Assembly: GCF_000599985.1 (NCBI RefSeq)
Contig: NZ_CP007445.1
Span: forward strand, 1,612,001-1,676,000
Reading direction: 5' to 3'
From: Gilliamella apicola
GTDB taxonomy: Bacteria > Pseudomonadota > Gammaproteobacteria > Enterobacterales > Orbaceae
Length of the DNA stretch: 64,000 nucleotides
This document shows, one piece after another, positions 18,395-26,997 of this stretch (the stretch's first letter is position 1; every line of letters starts with the position of its first letter). The notes under the pieces were generated by a model. That model was not told the DNA's origin. It searched no databases and saw nothing but the letters and a program-made list of their open reading frames with translations. The translations under genes and the position numbers were made by a program.

Positions 18395-18639
18395 ATTATT
18401 TCTTGCTGGAGCTGAGAAGTTAAACTTAATTCAGCATACATCTGTTTAAGTTTACGATTTTCAGCTTCCAGCTGTTTTAACCGCTTAATGTCCGATGATT
18501 GCATACCGCCATATTTATCTCGCCATTTATAAAAAGTAGAAACGGCCATACCATATTTACGGCAAAGCTCTTTAATAGGGATACCAACTTCAGCTTCTTT
18601 TAAAATGGAGACAATTTGGTGTTCCGATAATTTTTTCAT
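18382..18639 (-). CDS. IS3-family transposase OrfA (DNA-binding subunit)
   Basis: This 85-residue protein has a helix-turn-helix (about residues 6-44: HQIVSILKEAEVGIPIKELC, then YGMAVSTFYKWRDKYGG) followed by a leucine-zipper-like helix (LKQLEAENRKLKQMYAEL). AAGGAG lies about 7 nt before ATG. It binds the terminal repeats, and alone usually dampens transposition. Confidence 0.92.
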   Translation of the reverse strand: MKKLSEHQIVSILKEAEVGIPIKELCRKYGMAVSTFYKWRDKYGGMQSSDIKRLKQLEAENRKLKQMYAELSLTSQLQQEIIKKL

Positions 18640-18711
18640 ATTGAAATTCTCCTTAAAAATATTATAGAGAATTTTCTACTTTTTTATGTACTATTTTAGG
18701 GGATAGTTACA

Positions 18712-18715
18712 AAGT
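18712..18715. repeat. Target-site duplication AAGT (vgrG 5' side)
   Basis: AAGT abuts the IS end at 18711 and matches 17514-17517. Confidence 0.9.
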
Positions 18716-19017
18716 CCTTTCGTTGCAATATCACTTAAATGGTTAGAATTCGCCGAGTTAAAACTCAAACGGGCATTTTGATTAAGAAATGACTCGACAA
18801 GAAGATGTTTATTTGAGCTGGTAAAAGTAATAGTGTAATACCAAGGCTGGTTAAGTTGTTCATTACCTTCAACCTGTAAGATTGAAACCTCAGCAGGTAA
18901 ATCTTCGATATTTAATGTATAACGATTGTGACCCGCGCCATTAACCAAACCATTCTTTAAACCACGACTTAAACCATTCCCCAACTGACTAATCAGATTG
19001 GTTAATCCTTTATCCAT
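18712..19017 (-). pseudogene. vgrG: vgrG (tssI), 5' part, cut off by the IS
   Basis: From ATG 19017, with GAGG at 5 nt, this encodes the first 102 residues of VgrG (MDKGLTNLISQL, then HNRYTLNIEDLPAEVSIL and WYYTITFTSS), the opening strands of the gp27-like domain. It continues a few codons into the IS and stops. An upstream in-frame start at 19044 is less likely because it has no ribosome-binding site. The remainder of the gene is at 14874-17517. Confidence 0.92.
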
Positions 19018-20012
19018 GTTATCCTCGATATATTTCATATACATAGCAAATACGACTATGCTTTATTGAACTGTGTTTATTGTTATTAATAATTATTTAG
19101 TGTTATTTTTTACTAATGGTTTGATTATTTTAAAATTTATTATTATAAGAAAAACGCTTTAATGAATTCACGTTAAAAAACAACCTAAAAAAGAGTATAA
19201 AAATACCCTGTTTTGGGTATTTTGCAACCTTTTTTTGAAATTTTCTTTAACTTAAATTAGATAGATAACTTACTGATATCATTAATTAATTATCAAAATA
19301 TAATTAAAATATATTACTTAAGAATTATCAAAAAAGGATTAACAAAATTTTGCTTTATTAGGTTTTATATTGAATGTTTTGCTCAGAATTTTTATTAAAA
19401 GTTATATATAAAAAATTCTTTTGACTGAAACATACCCATAACCTCAAACTTTTTGACAAAATGACTGACAATACAACAATAAAAATTATTTTTTTAAAAT
19501 CTATAGGATCAAAGATAGTGAATAAGCTTTTAGTGTGATTAAATGATTGAATTAACTTTTATATAAAAAGTTAATTATATTAGTTATTTATAATTTATTT
19601 TGTAAAAAATATTCAGGAGTGTATATCATTTCATTTTTTTAATTCAGTTAAGATTTCTGAAATAAATAAAAAATCATGAATTATTGAAAAAATTGTGATT
19701 TTTAATAATTTAAGGTTTTATTTTGTTCAACAATCTATATCTAAAATTTAAGTCTAAAACGATTTTTTAATAAGCACTATTGTTGACCTAAAACTTTTCA
19801 TAAAATAAAGTTTCAGCTTGAAACAAGTATTTTTACATAAAATAGATTTAAACCAGAATGTATACCCGATCTAAAACTATTTAACAATAGTCTAAAAAAC
19901 TAATGTTGATAGTAAAAGATCAGGTATTTTATAAGTTAGTTAAAAAGTCTAACTAGAGGAATAAAAATACTTTAATAAATACATTTCAAGTTTCATTTAG
20001 CCCAACATTTTG
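19018..20012. other. 995-bp spacer upstream of vgrG
   Basis: No coding sequence was recognised. The part nearest vgrG holds the conserved upstream element listed separately. A short inverted repeat AGTTAG/CTAACT (19934-19954) lies near the end of the DUF3396 gene but has no T-run. Confidence 0.5.
19190..19235 (-). promoter_or_regulatory. Conserved vgrG upstream element with inverted repeat
   Basis: On the minus strand it reads GGTTGCAAAATACCC, AAAACA, GGGTATTTT. The two 9-nt arms (19200-19208 and 19215-19223) pair perfectly. A TTGCAA box followed 16 nt later by TATTTT could be a sigma-70 promoter. The TTTGCAACC core starts 204 nt before the vgrG start, and the same core starts 204 nt before the ghost vgrG at 21311. 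Confidence 0.55.
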
Positions 20013-21032
20013 CTAATCTTCAGAATCTTTTGATGGAAGATCAGTTGGAATTACATCATCGAAACGAGATTGCCATCCTTTAGAAGTTTGGCTATCTTGA
20101 ATTTTACCGTTATTTGAAGTAAACCCAAATGAAGCTATCATTGGAGCTCGTGCATTTTTTAATAATGCATTAGCATTAACATAATGTTCAGGATAAGGAT
20201 TACGACTAATATCACAAAATTCTGGCACTTCACCAGCCTGAACCATTACTCCGCCAGTGTAGGGATGAAAAATAACGCCCTCATCACTATTTTGTTGTTT
20301 AACTTCATCAAGGCTACCTAGTTTTTCAGTGAATAGTTCTTCACTAAGTATTGTTAGCCAGTTAATGCTTTTAAATCCGTCTCTGAAATGTTTATCTTCT
20401 TCATCAGTAGAAATATCTAGTCCTAAATATTTGCGTGCTAATTCACCTTCTAAATATTGAAAATCATAATATTTATAACGCTGCCTTATGCCTAAACCAA
20501 AAAAACCATGTAAAGGTTTTAAAATTTGACTTACTTGTCGGATGAATTCTACTAATTTATCAACACCAAAATATTTCAATTCATAAATTGGCAAATAAAT
20601 TTGTAAATAACTAACTGTGTTGAATTTTTTTTCAAGAGATTCAGATCTTGATAAGACTTTAATTAAATAATCAGGGATTAAATATAATTTCTCTACATTG
20701 CTCCAATAAAAACTTAATGTATCTAAACAAAAGCCATTATTAAGTATTATTTTTTGAGCTAAACTAATATTTTGATACTGATATAACGTATTCGGATCCC
20801 CATCACCAAAACCATAATTAAGATATTTTCCCCAATATTTATCGTATAATGATAAAACTTGATTAATTGCTTGACGTTTTTCGGGTTTATAAGATTTGTC
20901 TAAATAAAAGCATCCAATTAACCCTATTTTTAAAGCATTTTCAGTATGATCCAAGTCTAAATAACGACCAAAACTAAACTTATCATAGTTTGATTTATAT
21001 TCTTCTAAGAGTTGCTGCAATTTATCGTTCAT
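20013..21032 (-). CDS. Type VI immunity family protein (DUF3396)
   Basis: The 339-residue cytoplasmic protein has the C-terminal pattern of DUF3396, annotated as 'type VI immunity family': LARKYLGLDIS, SINWLTILSEEL, EGVIFHPYTGGVMVQAGEVPEFCD and LPxY-like YPEHYVNANALLKNARAP. It follows the ghost vgrG start (21084-21311) and precedes the IS-cut vgrG. Its cognate toxin is missing, so it is probably an orphan immunity gene left when the toxin and most of the older vgrG were deleted. Confidence 0.8.
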   Translation of the reverse strand: MNDKLQQLLEEYKSNYDKFSFGRYLDLDHTENALKIGLIGCFYLDKSYKPEKRQAINQVLSLYDKYWGKYLNYGFGDGDPNTLYQYQNISLAQKIILNNGFCLDTLSFYWSNVEKLYLIPDYLIKVLSRSESLEKKFNTVSYLQIYLPIYELKYFGVDKLVEFIRQVSQILKPLHGFFGLGIRQRYKYYDFQYLEGELARKYLGLDISTDEEDKHFRDGFKSINWLTILSEELFTEKLGSLDEVKQQNSDEGVIFHPYTGGVMVQAGEVPEFCDISRNPYPEHYVNANALLKNARAPMIASFGFTSNNGKIQDSQTSKGWQSRFDDVIPTDLPSKDSED

Positions 21033-21083
21033 TAGCTTATCCTATTTTTTATATGACATTACATTAGTGAATACTTAACTGTA

Positions 21084-21311
21084 TTACATATGAAACGTTT
21101 GATTTGTTTTAAGGCATTGAGAATTAATTGATAAAATATTAGCTAAACTGATATAAATGATAGTATGATACCAGTATTGATCTAATTGATTTTTATGTAC
21201 AACATTTAATAATGATATGATTAAATTCTTTTCATGGAATTCTAAAGCATAATGATTATGACCAAAATTTATGCATAATCGACCCATGAATTCTAGTGAT
21301 TCATTTTTCAT
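21084..21311 (-). pseudogene. Ghost of a second vgrG (N-terminal fragment)
   Basis: ATG 21311 follows CAGGAG. The 75 residues align with the VgrG N-terminus at 19017: GHNHYALEFHEKNLIISLLN against GHNRYTLNIEDLPAEVSILQ, then QLDQYWYHTIIYISLANILS against QLNQPWYYTITFTSSNKHLL. After about 70 residues it stops and nothing like the rest of VgrG follows. The upstream element is at the same distance as in the other vgrG, confirming common origin. Confidence 0.8.
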
Positions 21312-21882
21312 ACTTTTCTCCTGTTTTAACCCCTACATACTGTAATGATTAATATTGATATATTTTTTATTAGTAATTTTTTAAATTTTTTTATTTAACA
21401 TCTTGATTATCATTATGATGAATGTAAATTTATTGATATTAAATTAACTATAAATTTACAAAAGTTAACAAAAAATAATCAAATGTAATATATAAACTAC
21501 CTGTTTTATAATAATTTGCAACCATTTTGTGTCTTTATTCTAATTTTTTAGATTACTTTCAATATTTTGAACGAAATTTATACAAAGATAGGTTTGTTAA
21601 GAATCAGTAAATTTTATTATTTATTTGTGTGTTGCCTATAAGTTTTTATTTACTTTTTTAATTAATAGATAATTGAGCCGATATTCAAATAAAAAATATA
21701 GAATTATATAAGGGATCTATATAAAAATGGCATATCAATAACTTTCCTAAAAAACATCAATAAAAAATATATTTAATGCTATATTGATTAATAATTTATT
21801 TGGTAATATTTTATTAACCTATTAATTAAAAATAATTTTTATTATATTCTTCAATTTCTATACTGAATGATAAAAAGTCATT
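21312..21882. other. 570-bp spacer upstream of the ghost vgrG
   Basis: Strongly AT-rich with no gene. It holds the second copy of the vgrG upstream element (21485-21527). Confidence 0.5.
21485..21527 (-). promoter_or_regulatory. Second copy of the vgrG upstream element
   Basis: On the minus strand it reads GGTTGCAAATTATTATA, AAACAGGTAG, TTTATATATT. It is aligned with 19190-19235: shared GGTTGCAAA, AAAACAGG and TA-TTTATA. The arms of the inverted repeat have decayed, which fits loss of function after the gene was truncated. Confidence 0.5.
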
Positions 21883-22683
21883 TCACTTAATTTTTTTGTT
21901 AACTAAATTAAGCTGATTTTGAACTTCTTCGGTTGCTTTTTGAAGATCTTCTTGAAACTTGGGAATAGTGAGTAAACGAGAATATTCAACAGCGCCTACA
22001 AGTCGTCCTGCATCCACATCACTTTGCCAATGAGCACCACAGATCATTCGACTCTGACCAAATTCATATCCACGTTTTATAATTGCTTCAGCGTGTAATG
22101 GAGCTATTTGAGCAAGTACTAATGCTAAAGTCCACCCATAAGAAGTATGTCCAGAGGGAAACGATCCGTTTTGACGTAAACGATCTTCTTCATCTTCAGG
22201 TTGACATGTGTGATTACCAAAGTAGACAAATGGGCGCTCTCTTTTATATGCTTCTTTCGCTGTTTTAGTCGCATTATCAGCTGAATCTACCAAGAGATCG
22301 CCTAGCATTTTATATAAAATTGGAGTTGTTTCAGGTGAAATTGTAACTCCTAAAGGGACAGAAAAAATTTTAGCAACATTTGAAGTATGTAAGTCAGCAT
22401 CGATCGTTGCTTGTTTCCAGCGTTCTGTTCCTTTAAGGTTATATCCATGAAGATAAGAAATTTTATCTGCTTCAAATTCAGGAGAGCCTTCTTTTGGGTA
22501 GATCGGCAAATATTCTTTACTACTCACAGCTTGCTCAGCGGTATGATAAGTAACTCCTATTTCATGACCTAAAAAATCCTCTGTCGAGCCTTTTTGGAAA
22601 GCGAATGATGTTGAGAAAGATAGAGAGCAATATAGTGTAGAAATAAATATTGTCAGTTTTTTAACGCTTACATTTTTTTTCAT
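21883..22683 (-). CDS. phoN: Class A nonspecific acid phosphatase (PAP2 superfamily), periplasmic
   Basis: This 266-residue secreted enzyme hydrolyses organic phosphomonoesters in the periplasm. A signal peptide ends near SFAFQ. All three parts of the class A signature are present: K-E-A-Y-K-R-E-R-P, G-S-F-P-S-G-H-T and S-R-x-x-C-G-A-H-W-Q-S-D-V-D-A. The first and third hold phosphate-binding Lys/Arg, and the last two hold the catalytic His residues. The length matches PhoN/PhoC (about 250 residues). It is a stand-alone gene; whether it would be called PhoN or PhoC cannot be settled by eye. Confidence 0.9.
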   Translation of the reverse strand: MKKNVSVKKLTIFISTLYCSLSFSTSFAFQKGSTEDFLGHEIGVTYHTAEQAVSSKEYLPIYPKEGSPEFEADKISYLHGYNLKGTERWKQATIDADLHTSNVAKIFSVPLGVTISPETTPILYKMLGDLLVDSADNATKTAKEAYKRERPFVYFGNHTCQPEDEEDRLRQNGSFPSGHTSYGWTLALVLAQIAPLHAEAIIKRGYEFGQSRMICGAHWQSDVDAGRLVGAVEYSRLLTIPKFQEDLQKATEEVQNQLNLVNKKIK

Positions 22684-22907
22684 TATTTACTCCTATTATC
22701 TAATTTATATTCAACAACAACGAGTCAACTACGAAGAACTTGAAATTATAAAAACGCGATAAGTTAGTGGAGTACCTAAGCTCTAATTTTTTTTATATTA
22801 TAAAACCTACGTGTTATAGATTATACGATATTTTAACTTTCTACAATAATATAATGATTTATAGAAATCATTTTTTTAAGTTATCTCTAATATTACCCAA
22901 TTGGTTA

Positions 22908-23624
22908 TTAACCTAATCCTCTGCGGGCAATATATTCAAATCTATACTGAAATCCTCTTAAATATTGAATACTGTATTCAAACCTTTCGCCTGTCTTCAA
23001 CTCACTAACTGAGCGAAGTCGTAATACTGGATGGTTTGTATCAATGTTTAAATGTTTTGCAACAATATTGGTTGCCAACACTGGTTTTACGTCTTGCTTA
23101 CTATGAGATATTTGATAACCCTTCTGATTTTCAACATAATAATACTTTGATGATTGCATAACTTTTACGCTTAAATCAGGAAATAGTGAAAGAGGCATAT
23201 AGCTTTGCTCTAAAATTTCAGGTTCATCATCAATTGTTCTTATTCGTATTATTGAAAATATTGGCGCTCCAATTTCTATTTTTAATTGATTCGCAATAGC
23301 CGGTAAAGCTTGTTCCAATTGAAAATGTATTACTTTTGTACCTGCTATTCGACCTAATGAAGTAATATTTTCATCAAATCCTTTTAATTGAATAGCATCA
23401 TGTTTGGCTGAATTATATTTTACATAAGTACCACTTCCTTTAATTCTCTCTACAAGCCCAAGATTTTCTAATTGCTCAAGTGCTTTACGAATAGTTACAC
23501 GACTGACTTTATAGAGATCTTGTAAGGCCTGTTCAGTAGGTAATACATCTTCTAAATCTAATTCGCCAGAATAAATTTTTTGTTCAAAAGTTTCAGCTAT
23601 TTGTCGGTAAAGTGGTTTTGCCAT
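22908..23624 (-). CDS. GntR-family (HutC/UTRA) regulator of the alpha-glucoside operon
   Basis: The 238-residue regulator has an N-terminal winged helix (about residues 3-68: YRQIAETFEQKIYSGEL, VSRVTIRKALEQLENLGLVERIKGSGTYV) and a C-terminal UTRA ligand domain of the chorismate-lyase fold. It is divergently transcribed from the GH4 and PTS genes, with a 29-bp palindrome and a CRP site between, so it almost certainly represses that operon until a phosphorylated alpha-glucoside binds the UTRA domain. Confidence 0.88.
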   Translation of the reverse strand: MAKPLYRQIAETFEQKIYSGELDLEDVLPTEQALQDLYKVSRVTIRKALEQLENLGLVERIKGSGTYVKYNSAKHDAIQLKGFDENITSLGRIAGTKVIHFQLEQALPAIANQLKIEIGAPIFSIIRIRTIDDEPEILEQSYMPLSLFPDLSVKVMQSSKYYYVENQKGYQISHSKQDVKPVLATNIVAKHLNIDTNHPVLRLRSVSELKTGERFEYSIQYLRGFQYRFEYIARRGLG

Positions 23625-23693
23625 TTAAAGTCTCAACAGGTTAAGTTTAGGTCATTTTATCATTTAATTAGCAAATAGAGATTAAAAATATTT

Positions 23694-23709
23694 TGTGATC
23701 ATTTTCACA
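23694..23709. promoter_or_regulatory. CRP binding site (perfect consensus half-sites)
   Basis: TGTGA-TCATTT-TCACA has both consensus half-sites with the correct 6-bp spacer, about 94 bp before the GH4 start. It implies cAMP-CRP activation, that is, catabolite control. Confidence 0.85.
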
Positions 23710-23718
23710 TTTGTATTA

Positions 23719-23747
23719 AATAAGTATTATTTTAAATAATACTTATT
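23719..23747. promoter_or_regulatory. 29-bp perfect palindrome, probable GntR operator
   Basis: Two 14-nt arms, AATAAGTATTATTT and AAATAATACTTATT, are exact reverse complements around one T. It lies between the CRP site and the GH4 start, where a repressor would block transcription. Confidence 0.75.
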
Positions 23748-23802
23748 GGTAACATATTTGTACTTTATTTGTTTTTATTCAACAATACAATTAGGAAATA
23801 AT

Positions 23803-25131
23803 ATGAAAAAGATCAATTTAACTGTCGTTGGGGCGGGAAGTACTTATACGTTAGGTATTATGAGAAGTCTGATTACTGAAAAAGATAATTTTCCTTTAAA
23901 AAGAGTTGTTTTCTATGATATTGATGCACCTCGTCAAGAATTAAACGCTAAAGCAACAAAAATAATGTTTCAGGAGCTTTATCCAGAAATTGAAGAATTC
24001 ATCTATACCACAGATAGAAAAGTTGCTTTTGAAAACTCCGATTTCTTTTTTATGCAAATCCGAACAGGTGGATTAAAAATGCGGGAGCGTGATGAGCAAA
24101 TACCTCTTTCGCATCAGTGTGTGGGTCAAGAAACCTGTGGTGCAGGAGGTATGGCTTATGGTTTACGATCTATTGGTGACATGATAGATCTTATTCGTGA
24201 TATCCGAAGCTATCAAAAAGAGGCTTGGATCTTAAATTATACTAATCCTGCAGCTATTGTTGCCGAAGCTTTAAATAGAGAATTTCCTGATGACAAGCGA
24301 ATTTTAAATATTTGTGATATGCCTGCAGCGATAATGGTAAGTTATGCCAAATTACTTGGCTGTCAAATTTGGGATTTTATACCGGAATATTTTGGTCTAA
24401 ATCATTATGGTTGGTTCACCAAAATAAAAAATAAACAAGGAGAAGATCTTACACAAAAGATAAAAGATATCATTTTAAAAGATGGTATTAGCGCAGTTGA
24501 TTCAGTTATTGCCAATGATCCATCTTGGCAAGCAACTTTTAAAAATATGGAAATTATGTTAAGGGATAATCCTGAATTTCTACCAAACACTTATTTACAA
24601 TATTATTTGTATCCGGAAAAAATGGTTAATAAAGAGGATATCAATAATACCAGAGCTCGTCAGGTTATTAATGGACGGGAAAAACATGTATTTGAAATGT
24701 GCCGTCGAATCATCGAAAAAAATTCAATCCAAGGGGAAGATGTTCATGATGATATACATGGTCGTTATATGATCCGCGTAGCGTCATCCTTAGCTTACAA
24801 CAAAGGCGATATTTATCTTGTCATTGTTCCTAACAATGGAGCTATTAATAACATTCAAGATGATGCAATGGTTGAAATCCCATGTATGCTCACATCAGAT
24901 GGCCCTAAAGCGTTTGCTATCGGTAATATTCCAACATTCCAAAAAGCAATGATTGAAATCCAATTAGGCTATGAAAAACTTGTTGTTGATGCTTGGTATG
25001 AAGGTTCAAAACAAAAGCTTATTAATGCATTAACACTCAATCGAACAGTAGTTAATGTACCTAAAGCGAAAATAATCGTCGAAGAAATATTAAACGAAAA
25101 CAAAAAATATCTACCGCAATTTTTTAAATAA
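23803..25131 (+). CDS. glvA: 6-phospho-alpha-glucosidase, GH4 family
   Basis: This 442-residue cytoplasmic enzyme hydrolyses the phosphorylated disaccharides delivered by the neighbouring PTS, using NAD+ and a divalent metal in an oxidation-elimination-reduction mechanism. The N-terminal Rossmann motif VVGAGSTYT (residues 8-16), Cys171-Asp172-Met-Pro and Asn200-His201-Tyr-Gly-Trp match the metal site of GlvA/MalH. The CDMP form, rather than CNVP, marks alpha- over beta-specificity. ATG 23803 has AGGA at 7 nt; an in-frame extension to 23746 would cross the palindrome and is rejected. It is followed by the PTS gene after 112 bp. Confidence 0.92.
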   Translation: MKKINLTVVGAGSTYTLGIMRSLITEKDNFPLKRVVFYDIDAPRQELNAKATKIMFQELYPEIEEFIYTTDRKVAFENSDFFFMQIRTGGLKMRERDEQIPLSHQCVGQETCGAGGMAYGLRSIGDMIDLIRDIRSYQKEAWILNYTNPAAIVAEALNREFPDDKRILNICDMPAAIMVSYAKLLGCQIWDFIPEYFGLNHYGWFTKIKNKQGEDLTQKIKDIILKDGISAVDSVIANDPSWQATFKNMEIMLRDNPEFLPNTYLQYYLYPEKMVNKEDINNTRARQVINGREKHVFEMCRRIIEKNSIQGEDVHDDIHGRYMIRVASSLAYNKGDIYLVIVPNNGAINNIQDDAMVEIPCMLTSDGPKAFAIGNIPTFQKAMIEIQLGYEKLVVDAWYEGSKQKLINALTLNRTVVNVPKAKIIVEEILNENKKYLPQFFK

Positions 25132-25153
25132 TTAATTTAGTTGAAACAAATAA

Positions 25154-25179
25154 CACTAGGGTTGATCTCAACCTTAGTG
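25154..25179 (+). other. Intercistronic hairpin between GH4 and PTS genes
   Basis: CACTAGGGTTGA and TCAACCTTAGTG pair over 12 bp with one G-T wobble and almost no spacer. There is no T-run, so it is more likely an mRNA processing or stabilising stem than a terminator; it could set different levels of the two proteins. Confidence 0.5.
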
Positions 25180-25243
25180 CTAACTTGAGTCATCAACAAA
25201 TTAAAATGAATATTAATCAATATATTAAAGGATTAATGTCTAT

Positions 25244-26824
25244 ATGAGAAATACAATTCAACGCTTTGGTGCAGCAATGTTTGTTCCGGTTTTATTATTC
25301 CCAGCTGCCGGTATTTTACTAGGTTTAACAGTAGTTTTACTTAATCCACATTTATTTCCATTCGCTACAGAGGGGTCTACGTATGTAAAAATTCTTGGCA
25401 TATTGCAAAAGGCATCGATGGTTTTATTTCAAAATATGCCGATGCTTTTCGCTCTTGGTTTACCTATTGCTTTAGCCCAAAAAGCATCTGGGCGTGCAGT
25501 GCTTGCAGCTTTTATTTCATATCTTACTTTCAACTATTTTATTGGTGGGATTATTGATGTATGGAGTGAGGAGTTAGGAATAAATTATCAAACAGGACAA
25601 GCAGGATTAATTGAAATTTGTGGTGTACTAACTTTAGATACCTCAATTGTTGGCTCAATTCTAACTGCAAGTTTCACCGTTTGGCTCCATAACCGTTTTT
25701 ATGATTTACGCCTACCAGAGTGGGCAAATATATTTACGGGAACTCCAATTATTGTCGTTCTTAGTTTTCCTTTAATGCTAATTCTAGCTATCTTAACCGT
25801 TATTGTTTGGCCACCAATCCAAAGTGGAATACAAAGCCTTCAAGTTATTATCTTAAATTCTGGCGCTATTGGGGTTTGGTTATTTACTTTTTTAGAACGC
25901 ATTTTAATACCAACTGGTTTGCACCATTTTGTCTATGGACCAATTTATTTCGGTCCGATTGTTACTGATGGGGGAACAGTTAATTATTGGATTTCACACA
26001 TTTCAGAATTTGCAGATAGCACTAAATCATTAACAGAACTTTTTCCTCAAGGAGGATTTATGCTCATTGGTATGGGAAAAGTATTTGGTTGTACAGGTAT
26101 CTCAATGGCAATTTATTCAACTGCCAAGCCTGAAAATAAAAAAATGGTCTTTGGGTTATTAATTGGTGCAACAATCACTGCAGTTTTAACAGGTATTACT
26201 GAACCTATTGAATTTACGTTTTTATTTATTGCTCCAATGCTATTTTTTGTTCATGCTCTTTTAGCTGCCACAATGGCAACTATTATGTTTATGTTTGGTG
26301 TGTCAGGAAATTTCTATTTGGGTGTCATCGATTTTATTTTCCAAAATTGGTTACCATTAGGTGCAAATCATTGGGTTACTTATGTTATTCAAATTGTGAT
26401 TGGATTGTCTTTCACAGCAATTTACTATTTTGTATTTAAATTTCTTGTCATTAAGTTTAATTTGATGACTCCAGGACGAACAGATAGCAATATAAAATTA
26501 TTTACTAAAGCAGATTATAAAAATAGTAAACATAACACAACAACTAATATTCAAACGGATGAAGTCGAAAAAGAAGATGATGAAATTAAACAAAAGGCGA
26601 TAGCTTTTCTTGAAGGTTTAGGCGGAAAAGATAATATTTCACATCTAACTAATTGTGCAACTCGGCTACGAGTCCAAATTATCAATCCTGAATTAGTATA
26701 TGATGTCGAATATTTTCAAAGTAATGGCGCAATAAATATCGTAAATAAAGGCAAATCTATACAAATTATCGTAGGATTAACTGTACCTCTTGTTAGAGAA
26801 GAGATAAATGCCTTAATGAAGTAA
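25244..26824 (+). CDS. glvC: PTS EIICB component, alpha-glucoside (maltose) type
   Basis: This 526-residue membrane permease imports and phosphorylates alpha-glucosides. The EIIC part (about residues 1-410) has around ten hydrophobic segments and the GITEPIEFTFLFIAP motif; the EIIB part (about 445-526) carries the phospho-Cys471 in HLTNCATRLR. No EIIA domain is attached, so it must use a separate EIIA, probably Crr, with EI and HPr from elsewhere. It pairs with the GH4 enzyme, as GlvC/GlvA and MalB/MalH do. The substrate within the maltose, sucrose-isomer and trehalose range is uncertain. Confidence 0.9.
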   Translation: MRNTIQRFGAAMFVPVLLFPAAGILLGLTVVLLNPHLFPFATEGSTYVKILGILQKASMVLFQNMPMLFALGLPIALAQKASGRAVLAAFISYLTFNYFIGGIIDVWSEELGINYQTGQAGLIEICGVLTLDTSIVGSILTASFTVWLHNRFYDLRLPEWANIFTGTPIIVVLSFPLMLILAILTVIVWPPIQSGIQSLQVIILNSGAIGVWLFTFLERILIPTGLHHFVYGPIYFGPIVTDGGTVNYWISHISEFADSTKSLTELFPQGGFMLIGMGKVFGCTGISMAIYSTAKPENKKMVFGLLIGATITAVLTGITEPIEFTFLFIAPMLFFVHALLAATMATIMFMFGVSGNFYLGVIDFIFQNWLPLGANHWVTYVIQIVIGLSFTAIYYFVFKFLVIKFNLMTPGRTDSNIKLFTKADYKNSKHNTTTNIQTDEVEKEDDEIKQKAIAFLEGLGGKDNISHLTNCATRLRVQIINPELVYDVEYFQSNGAINIVNKGKSIQIIVGLTVPLVREEINALMK

Positions 26825-26837
26825 AACCATTCTATTG

Positions 26838-26879
26838 AAAAGGCAATACAAGTATCTTTCTATTTTATATTGCCTTTTT
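26838..26879 (+). terminator. Intrinsic terminator after the alpha-glucoside operon
   Basis: AAAAGGCAATA and TATTGCCTTTTT form an 11-bp stem ending in a T-run, 14 bp past the PTS stop codon. Confidence 0.85.
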
Positions 26880-26997
26880 ATATTCGGTTATTTAACAAAA
26901 AAGTTATTTAATTAGTAAATTGAATAATAAGCCTTATTGCTAACCCAATAAATGATTAATTTGAATTCAATTATTTTTTCTATAACCGAAAAATATT

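Larger units (their letters stand above)
17518..18711 (-). mobile_element. IS3-family insertion sequence (IS51/IS407-like), 1194 bp
   Basis: The element has imperfect terminal inverted repeats of 41 bp starting 5'-TGTAA (end at 18711: TGTAACTATCCCCTA; end at 17518: TGTAAATACCCCATT), both finishing in AAGTAGAAAAT. It carries the usual overlapping orfA/orfB pair and is flanked by a 4-bp duplication, as expected for the IS407 group. It sits inside vgrG in the same orientation as the host gene. Both transposase genes look intact, so it may be active and recent. Confidence 0.95.

Noticed and set aside
19934..19954. AGTTAG/CTAACT inverted repeat as a terminator of the DUF3396 gene
   Set aside because: The stem is short and AT-rich with no T-run in either direction.
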